IMG/VR virus record: IMGVR_UViG_3300042923_000363
Span: 1-42,909 of that record
Length of the DNA stretch: 42,909 nucleotides
From: a virus
Reading direction: 5' to 3' (one strand)
Part shown: piece after piece, positions 37,300-42,909 of the stretch
Layout: every line of letters begins with the position of its first letter
Position numbering within the stretch: position 1 is the stretch's first letter
Translations under genes and position numbers: made by a program
Notes under the pieces: model-generated
Told to the model about the DNA's origin: nothing
What the model saw: the letters and a program-made list of their open reading frames with translations, nothing else
Database searches by the model: none

Positions 37300-37498
37300 C
37301 CTCAATCCCATCCAGTTTAGATATAACAATGTCATATTTCTCACCGAACTCTGAAAGCATCTTCGACTGGTCTGTGATGACCTGATTCAATTTTCCTTCT
37401 CGAATACTGGCTTCCTTACGTGACGAATATAGAAGCCACACAAAAAGGACCGCAAACGGCCCCTGCGTTATGAAGTATTGAATTGTACTCGTGTCCAC
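37280..37498 (-). CDS. BhlA/UviB-like holin-like protein
   Basis: 72 residues from GTG 37498 (AGGGG adjoining). TIQYFITQGPFAVLFVWLLY is a single N-terminal membrane helix beginning with the family's xQGPFAxLFxWLL pattern. The rest is a charged coiled coil (IREGKLNQVITDQSKMLSEF, DIVISKLDGIEERL). BhlA/UviB proteins are holin-like or bacteriocin-associated. It lies immediately before endolysin, giving this phage two holin candidates, one on each side of the lysin. Confidence 0.85.
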   Translation of the reverse strand: MDTSTIQYFITQGPFAVLFVWLLYSSRKEASIREGKLNQVITDQSKMLSEFGEKYDIVISKLDGIEERLPHR

Positions 37499-37513
37499 CC
37501 CTATATCACCGCC

Positions 37514-37693
37514 TTACTTAGTGCTCGTTTTCGGTTTGTTCTCTTTACCTTTCAGCTTGGTTTCTAATTCGTCAATCTGTTTATTTGCCCCGTTTACGAT
37601 TGCACTTAACCGAGCGTTTTCCGCTTCACTGGCCGCGAGTTTATTCGCGAGTATCTGCACTTGCACATTTACGTCGTAATTGATCTTTGCCAT
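37514..37693 (-). CDS. Small coiled-coil protein in the lysis region (59 aa)
   Basis: ATG 37693 to TAA 37514-37516. MAKINYDVNVQVQILANKLA, ASEAENARLSAIVNGANKQI, DELETKLKGKENKPKTSTK: a single coiled coil with a basic tail. Similar short proteins (often with a XkdX-like gene) stand between fibre/baseplate and lysis genes in Bacillota phages. The reading frame is clean and has GGGGCTGATACT upstream. It may be a virion accessory or chaperone; no function known. Confidence 0.75.
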   Translation of the reverse strand: MAKINYDVNVQVQILANKLAASEAENARLSAIVNGANKQIDELETKLKGKENKPKTSTK

Positions 37694-37715
37694 AGTATCA
37701 GCCCCTTTTGGTAGA

Positions 37716-38144
37716 TTATGAGAATTCAGCGACTAGCTTATCCAGTACAAGTTTCTGAACACCAGTGATGCCGCTTGCGAGTGCCGTATCGAGTTCCTCT
37801 TTAGACGGTATGATCGACGCATCAAGCGCAACCGTGTTTTTTACGTCCGTGTCAGCCGTCCGAAAAGAAATTACTGGGCCGCCATAGTTAATATTCAAAA
37901 GATGCACATAGATTGCGCCGCTTGTGATTCGGTCTTTGATCTTACTTTTGACGAGAGTCAAAAGCGCATCCGGCGCGATGTTCGCGTTGTATTCGCTTGA
38001 AAGTATTGTGATCGTCACTTCTTTAGGTGAGCTTTGCGCGTTTCCGAATAGCTCGGTGATCTGCGCTGTCACCGTTACATTGATAACCGTATTCGGGTCG
38101 TTTTGGTCATAGTTCAGTCTTGCCGATGGGTTACTTATTATCAT
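37716..38144 (-). CDS. Hypothetical structural/baseplate accessory protein (142 aa)
   Basis: ATG 38144 overlaps the stop of the tail fibre gene as ATGA, so it is translated with it. The sequence (VINVTVTAQITELFGNAQSS, EVTITILSSEYNANIAPDAL, SGAIYVHLLNINYGGPVISF) is beta-rich with a helical end. Its place after the tail-tip protein suggests a baseplate accessory or fibre-assembly protein. I do not recognise a family. Confidence 0.7.
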   Translation of the reverse strand: MIISNPSARLNYDQNDPNTVINVTVTAQITELFGNAQSSPKEVTITILSSEYNANIAPDALLTLVKSKIKDRITSGAIYVHLLNINYGGPVISFRTADTDVKNTVALDASIIPSKEELDTALASGITGVQKLVLDKLVAEFS

Positions 38145-41100
38145 GATTGAACACTTCCCTTTTGTAGTTTCGCGATCTCGACGAGCGCATTATCGAGCGC
38201 CGTTCTCATCGCTTCTTTATCATTACGCAATAACGCGAGTTCTCCCGATAGGCTCTTTATTGCATCCTTAATGATCGGAATTAGGAGGACCCATAGACGG
38301 TCATATTCAAGCCCCTCGATTTCACGCTCGCCGAAAATATCCGGCGCGCCGTGTTCGACGAAACGCTCGAGCCCATTCGCGGCGACTTCCTCGGCGATAA
38401 GTCCGATATGGCGTTGCAAACGACGATCGTCGGCGTCTGTATGTCCATTTTCATAATGACGGGCGAGCGCCTCAGATTCGGCCTTATCGTACCAAGTTGC
38501 GGGCGACAAATTGAGAAGCTGTTTCGCATAATCAACCGATATGTCATGGTCGATGTTGAGTTTGTACTTTGTCGCTGAGGTCGAGCGGCCAATCGTTCCG
38601 GATGACGTGACATACATGTTAGCGGCTGACCCATATGTCCGATCATAGATGTGGTCACCCCATGTACGTGAACCGGTACTATCATAACCAACACAAAAAC
38701 CCGCCCGCCAATTACCGGATGTATCAAATGCGCCAATTCGTGCGCCACCATATTGAGTATCGGCGCCGCCGCCGCCTGAGTCCCCATTTTCACCTAGCAA
38801 TTGACCTAGCCCATTATAATTTCGTGCTTGGTTGAAGTTATTAATCGAATGGCCCCCAACATCGAAATTACTGCCCGCTTGAATATATGCGAAGTCGTTT
38901 GCGTAATTAATAACTAATACGTTTCCGCTATTTTGCACAAGTGCGCGTCCGCCATTTCCGCGTCCCGTAGAGGCAGACCCTAGAGAAAAATCTGTGCCAT
39001 TCGCGCGCAATGCACCATTAGAAATGATGCCGCCACCCGTGATATTTCCCGATCCGGTAATACTCCCTGCCCCGGATATATTCCCGTACCCGTCTATCGT
39101 AACCAACATCGTTTGAATACTATTTGACGCAAATATATTTCCATCGGACATCGTAATCACGTCGTCATTTGAATCTCGTAACTCGATGCTTCCAGCCATG
39201 ATTTCCGTCTGTTCTGTTTTTCCATTACCATCGGCATTCGCCATATACGCCTTAAATAGATCGGACGTCATATAAGTAACGTTCCCTCTCGGGTCGCCTA
39301 TTGCCGTACATGATATGGGCGAGCCGGTCGCGGATGGCGCGATTTTAATTTGTGCCGTATAAGCGCCGTCGGATGACTTGCCCGACACGGTCACGGTTCC
39401 GGTAATATTGGCATTCGTCGTCGTGAGCGTGCCGTCGCTTGCTATTTGTGTGTTTGGTAGATTGAGAGAGCCCTTTGAAATTGCGATGCCGCTAGAATTA
39501 AGCACGACCCCACCTGATGCCGCCGAGATAGCACCTGTGACAGCCAACGTGCCGGCCAGCGTCAAGCTTTCTCCGCTAAAATTGACGCCGCTTATATCTC
39601 CGGCGACGATGTTCCCGCGCATCGTAAGATTTCCGGCTGTGTCGACTTGAAATTTTGTCGTTGCGCCGTTCACGATCTTAAAGCCGTTTGTCGAATCGAG
39701 ATCGACGATCGTTGTACCTGCTACGGCTGTGATACCGTTTGAATCAATCGTGACGCCTTTATATGATTGTGTCGTTTTAACTGCTTGATACGAATCGGTT
39801 ACGTCGATAACGACAACATCGTCAAAATAGAATACGTTTCCCGAGGTCACATCATTTCGAACTGATAATCGCACTGTGAATTGATCGTAGCCGTCGGGAA
39901 CTGTTACATATCCGGACAACTTGGTCCATGCTTGTGCTCCGTTTGCCGGAAGGTTTTGGACCGACGGCCACGCGTTCGCCCCGGTGTTTGTATTATGTTC
40001 ACTAATTTGTAGGCCGACCGTACCGGACCATGTTGTCTGACCGGCGAGTACCCACGCTTCACAATAATAGGTACGGCCGATACTTGTTTTCACCGTGCAA
40101 ACGTTAATATCTTGCACGCCGCCGTTTGCTGTTACTTTTCGAGATTGTTTTCCCGAATGGTATTGACTTGTATCATAGCCCTGCCCCGTCGCTTCGAAGC
40201 CGCTATCTTGTACAAGATTGTTTCCCGATGCTATCAACGTGTTTAGATTTGTTTGGACCGTATTCGCCGCATTCGTAGCCGCGGTGTTCCACGCCGCTGA
40301 TACACCGGGGTCGAGTGAACCGATGACGATCTTTTGCAAAGTCCAATCGCTCGCCGTATATGCGCCGCTCGCTCTCGCAACCGTACAATAATAAGTCGAC
40401 CCGCTTTGTGTCCATGTATCGCCGACGTCATATGGCGTGAACGGCGTCGAAGTAAAATTGCGTTTTTTCGATGCATCATAGAGCCGCGCCCATTGATAGT
40501 CGGAATACGTCGTCGATTCGGTCGCGCTCAGTTTATTGTAAGCGAGGCCGATGTATTGTTTGCCCGTCGGGTCGTCGCTCATGCCGGTTGTTGGTGTGTC
40601 GGCGTATTTTATCCATGTGTAAACGGTTGGACCTTGCGGTCCGGTTGCGCCTGTCGAACCCGTGGCCCCGGTATCACCTTGAGGCCCTTGTACACCTTGC
40701 GGGCCTTGATAGAGCGCCCACTGATAGTCAGCCGCATTTGTCGATTCGGTTTGCGTCGTTTTGTTGTAGGCGAGGCCGATGTACGTTTTCCCTGTCGGGT
40801 CATCGCTCATATTTGCGCCCGCCGAGCTTGTCGCGTACTTGACCCATGTATAAGTGGGCTGTCCATCGACCCCAGCTGGGCCCGGAACACCTTGCGGCCC
40901 TTGCAAGCCTTTGATTGGCTCCCATACGCCGTTAATCATCTGTTTCACAGCCACAGAATCATCCGTCGTGTTCGTCTGATTCCATACGTCGCCATTCTTC
41001 GCACCGGTTGGTGTTGCAGTGCCATAATAAATGTTCGGCTTGCTGTCTGCTGCCTCTTGAGCACTTTGGGCGACCTCGGCCGCTTGCTGTGCCGTGCTGT

Positions 41101-42769
41101 CGAAAACGTCGACCCACGCGCCACCGGTGAGCTTATGCGGCTCATAAACGGTTTTACCATCAACGACGCTTGTCTCATACCATGTCGAACCATCAGCGAG
41201 ACCGTCGGTGCTTGGCTCTGTATCGGAATAGATCGCACGTGGCAGATTAGCAATCGCATCATTGACCTCTTGCACCGCTTGCTCTTTATGATCGACCCAT
41301 TTCGTGCCATCGTATTGCAAGAGTGTGCTGGTTCCGTCTTGATTGTCGCGATACCATAAGTCATTCGTGATCGGATAGTTCGGCTCCTGAACGCTCAGCC
41401 CAAAAACCGTGTTCTTGGAATAGGTGATGACTTCAATATTATTGTTGATCTCATCATAGTTGACGGTTTCTTTCCAACCATCGGCCGTGTACGTAAACTC
41501 GGCAATGACATGGCCGTCGTCAGCGATCTTTTTCCATGTGTCATTAACGTCCGCCTCGGCTGGCGCATCCGGAGACCGATAAGTGGTACTTTTACCGTCC
41601 GCCTTTGCCTCGGCAGCGCTCGCCCGATTTTTTGCATCAACGGCGATTTGATTAATGGCAGCGGCTTGCGTTTGCAGACGTGTAATATCATCCGGTGTCA
41701 CCACACGAATTTCCACGAACTCGCCGATGACCACTTGATTATTTGTCGGGTTCGCTTCGCTTGTCTGTTTTTGAATGATCCGCGCTTCCAGATAAAGTTG
41801 CGGCTGCATATCCGTATCGATAATATAGCCCTGATCACCTAGATTGGCTTCAAAGCTGAGCGAAGCTGTCGTGACCGTGTAATTGTATTTCGGATGATTA
41901 TATAGGGCTAACTGCTGCTCGCCCCAGTTGAGCAACTCTGCGGCATTGGTCATGGCTGTATTTTGCGTAAAGCCTTCAAGATAGCGGCCACCAAAATTGT
42001 AAAGATCGTTCGCGGCGTCATCGACTATATAGTCTTTCCCGCCGTTGGCACCGGCAATGGAGATCGGATTGCTCGATCCGCTTGGTGTGCCGCCATAGAC
42101 ATATAACTTGGTAAAAAGTTGGTCGTCCACCATTTCACGGGTAATGTCGAGTAGGTTATGCCCGTATTCAATACGAAAGTTCTTTTCTTCGCCGAGCTTG
42201 TCAACGATATCCATCAAGCGAGACACAACACGGCCATTGTAGATTTCTACGTAAGCCCGGATTTCACAGCTATATAAAGTGTTAATCGCTTGCAAGGACG
42301 CTTGAGCCGTATCTCCTTGATTAAACGTGACATTTTGCGTGCTGCCGGTAAAGCCATTTTCAAAGATGCCCCAGTCCGTTTTCTGTAAACAGTGGGAAAA
42401 CGCATCTTTAATACTGCAGCTGTTAAACGTTCCCGCTTCGACCTGAGTATGCGCCAGTTCCCAGATCGCCAGATTGACGGCAGATACCTGTTTCACATGA
42501 ACCTGACCGACAATACCATCCGTGACGTTATTAATGCGATAGCAGTACCAACGGCCATCATCGCCTTGGTGCAAAAGGGAATACCCTTCCGCCATTTTCT
42601 CAGTCTCTGGATACCCGTATGGGACTTTGATCGATAACGTATCGTTCCAAAGTTTGCCACTATCATCCGCGATCTGCGTGGTGATCAGGTCATCATAAAA
42701 CGGGCAGCCGGACCCCTCAAGATCCAGCATGCCCGCCATTTTTAAATCTTGGTCAAGGATTGCATACAT
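38141..42769 (-). CDS. Tail-tip/fibre protein: endopeptidase-tail N-domain, collagen-like repeats, CBM-like domain, S74 chaperone C-domain
   Basis: 1542 residues, ATG 42769; AGAAGGTGA lies upstream within the end of Dit. Residues 1-370 form a prophage endopeptidase tail (Tal) region (YGYPETEKMAEGYSLLHQGD, GGTPSGSSNPISIAGANGGK). About 390-640 hold three related small modules ending in W-type motifs. About 640-800 hold collagen-like Gly-X-Y (GPQGVPGPAGVDGQP; GPQGDTGATGSTGATGPQG) around two similar modules (SDDPTGKTYIGLAYN and SDDPTGKQYIGLAYN). About 870-1000 hold a CBM_4_9-like jelly roll (NLVQDSGFEATGQGYDTSQY). The final about 150 residues match the S74 intramolecular chaperone (ATKYKLNIDHDISVDYAKQL, RHIGLIAEEVAANGLERF). 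It is the receptor-binding tip; the C-domain should cleave itself after trimer folding. Confidence 0.9.
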   Translation of the reverse strand: MYAILDQDLKMAGMLDLEGSGCPFYDDLITTQIADDSGKLWNDTLSIKVPYGYPETEKMAEGYSLLHQGDDGRWYCYRINNVTDGIVGQVHVKQVSAVNLAIWELAHTQVEAGTFNSCSIKDAFSHCLQKTDWGIFENGFTGSTQNVTFNQGDTAQASLQAINTLYSCEIRAYVEIYNGRVVSRLMDIVDKLGEEKNFRIEYGHNLLDITREMVDDQLFTKLYVYGGTPSGSSNPISIAGANGGKDYIVDDAANDLYNFGGRYLEGFTQNTAMTNAAELLNWGEQQLALYNHPKYNYTVTTASLSFEANLGDQGYIIDTDMQPQLYLEARIIQKQTSEANPTNNQVVIGEFVEIRVVTPDDITRLQTQAAAINQIAVDAKNRASAAEAKADGKSTTYRSPDAPAEADVNDTWKKIADDGHVIAEFTYTADGWKETVNYDEINNNIEVITYSKNTVFGLSVQEPNYPITNDLWYRDNQDGTSTLLQYDGTKWVDHKEQAVQEVNDAIANLPRAIYSDTEPSTDGLADGSTWYETSVVDGKTVYEPHKLTGGAWVDVFDSTAQQAAEVAQSAQEAADSKPNIYYGTATPTGAKNGDVWNQTNTTDDSVAVKQMINGVWEPIKGLQGPQGVPGPAGVDGQPTYTWVKYATSSAGANMSDDPTGKTYIGLAYNKTTQTESTNAADYQWALYQGPQGVQGPQGDTGATGSTGATGPQGPTVYTWIKYADTPTTGMSDDPTGKQYIGLAYNKLSATESTTYSDYQWARLYDASKKRNFTSTPFTPYDVGDTWTQSGSTYYCTVARASGAYTASDWTLQKIVIGSLDPGVSAAWNTAATNAANTVQTNLNTLIASGNNLVQDSGFEATGQGYDTSQYHSGKQSRKVTANGGVQDINVCTVKTSIGRTYYCEAWVLAGQTTWSGTVGLQISEHNTNTGANAWPSVQNLPANGAQAWTKLSGYVTVPDGYDQFTVRLSVRNDVTSGNVFYFDDVVVIDVTDSYQAVKTTQSYKGVTIDSNGITAVAGTTIVDLDSTNGFKIVNGATTKFQVDTAGNLTMRGNIVAGDISGVNFSGESLTLAGTLAVTGAISAASGGVVLNSSGIAISKGSLNLPNTQIASDGTLTTTNANITGTVTVSGKSSDGAYTAQIKIAPSATGSPISCTAIGDPRGNVTYMTSDLFKAYMANADGNGKTEQTEIMAGSIELRDSNDDVITMSDGNIFASNSIQTMLVTIDGYGNISGAGSITGSGNITGGGIISNGALRANGTDFSLGSASTGRGNGGRALVQNSGNVLVINYANDFAYIQAGSNFDVGGHSINNFNQARNYNGLGQLLGENGDSGGGGADTQYGGARIGAFDTSGNWRAGFCVGYDSTGSRTWGDHIYDRTYGSAANMYVTSSGTIGRSTSATKYKLNIDHDISVDYAKQLLNLSPATWYDKAESEALARHYENGHTDADDRRLQRHIGLIAEEVAANGLERFVEHGAPDIFGEREIEGLEYDRLWVLLIPIIKDAIKSLSGELALLRNDKEAMRTALDNALVEIAKLQKGSVQS

Positions 42770-42775
42770 CGTTTG

Positions 42776-42909
42776 TCACCTTCTTGTCGGCCTGAAATCA
42801 AGGAACCAATCCGCGTCATCTAGCCCCGGCTCAAAACTAAGCGTCGTAGGTATGCCGCCACGCAGTCTTAGAAAGGTTGACCCTGGATACAAATACTCCA
42901 TAAAGATCG
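42776..42909 (-). CDS. dit: Dit 3' end (continuation of the gene at 1-1679)
   Basis: This right-edge segment is the last part of the Dit gene. Positions 42783-42909 repeat 1-127, then AGA AGG TGA follow, with the stop at 42776-42778. Only seven bases beyond the repeat (42776-42782) are unique. It ends six bases before the tail-tip start at 42769 and supplies that gene's ribosome site. Confidence 0.92.
   Translation of the reverse strand, partial: IFMEYLYPGSTFLRLRGGIPTTLSFEPGLDDADWFLDFRPTRR
42783..42909. repeat. 127-bp terminal direct repeat, right copy
   Basis: Exact copy of 1-127. Removing one copy gives a circular map of 42,782 bp and an unbroken Dit gene. Confidence 0.95.

Noticed and set aside
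40334-41359. Plus-strand 341-codon open frame opposite the tail-tip gene
   Set aside because: Arg/Ile/Cys-rich shadow translation with no ribosome site, antisense to a clear collagen-like and fibre coding region.

Overview
The window is a complete temperate siphophage genome of a low-to-mid GC Gram-positive (Bacillota) host. Gene content (P27-type small terminase, HK97-type head genes, phi13-type tail tube, Dit/Tal baseplate, Sak4/DUF669 recombination block, PriCT-2 primase-helicase) is typical of phages of Lactobacillales and related Bacilli. The host genus is inference. The first 127 bases (1-127) recur exactly as the last 127 (42783-42909), so this is a circular map of about 42,782 bp cut at an arbitrary point. 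The cut falls inside the distal tail protein (Dit) gene. Dit starts at 1679 on the minus strand, runs off the left edge, and ends at 42776 in the right-hand copy.

Most genes lie on the minus strand, so transcription runs right to left. From the lysogeny switch at 31.55 kb the early operon runs leftward: Cro-like and excisionase-like regulators, small unknowns, an SMC-like ATPase, a Sak4-like recombinase, a DUF669 protein, a short sliding-clamp-like protein, a sigma-70 family factor, an HNH endonuclease, two paired Cys-cluster/HTH proteins, an SF2 helicase, a primase-helicase with a repeat-rich putative origin (16.88-17.11 kb), RusA and a sigma-region-4-like late regulator. Then come HNH, a candidate cos region, TerS, TerL, portal, ClpP-like protease, capsid, connectors, tail tube, gpG/gpGT (with a -1 frameshift site), tape measure, Dit, a 1542-residue tail-tip/fibre protein (across the map junction) and a lysis cassette (36.3-37.7 kb).

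On the plus strand lie the CI-like repressor (31752-32387), the tyrosine integrase (32466-33632) and the attP region with 17-bp arm-type repeats (33640-33880). Between attP and the lysis genes (33.9-36.3 kb) is a cassette that would sit at the far end of the prophage, where lysogenic-conversion genes usually lie. It holds a minus-strand zinc-ribbon protein, an XRE regulator, a membrane-anchored exported protein, a gene behind a perfect LexA (SOS) box, a 38-residue toxin-like peptide behind a promoter with an 18-bp perfect palindrome and facing an antisense promoter, a small two-helix membrane protein and a ribbon-helix-helix-like protein.

The strongest unusual signals are: the SOS-box gene next to a repressor with an atypical Cys-Gly cleavage site; the type I toxin-antitoxin-like locus; a fibronectin-III fold split in reversed order over two neighbouring head genes; the inverted/direct repeat cluster beside the primase gene; and an extra operator at the 3' end of the cro-like gene. 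Eight short genes were found by reading the sequence directly: 14852-14965, 24995-25144, 29988-30155, 30462-30635, 30957-31088, 33924-34094, 35739-35855 and 35910-36074. A further one (37514-37693) lies in the lysis cassette.
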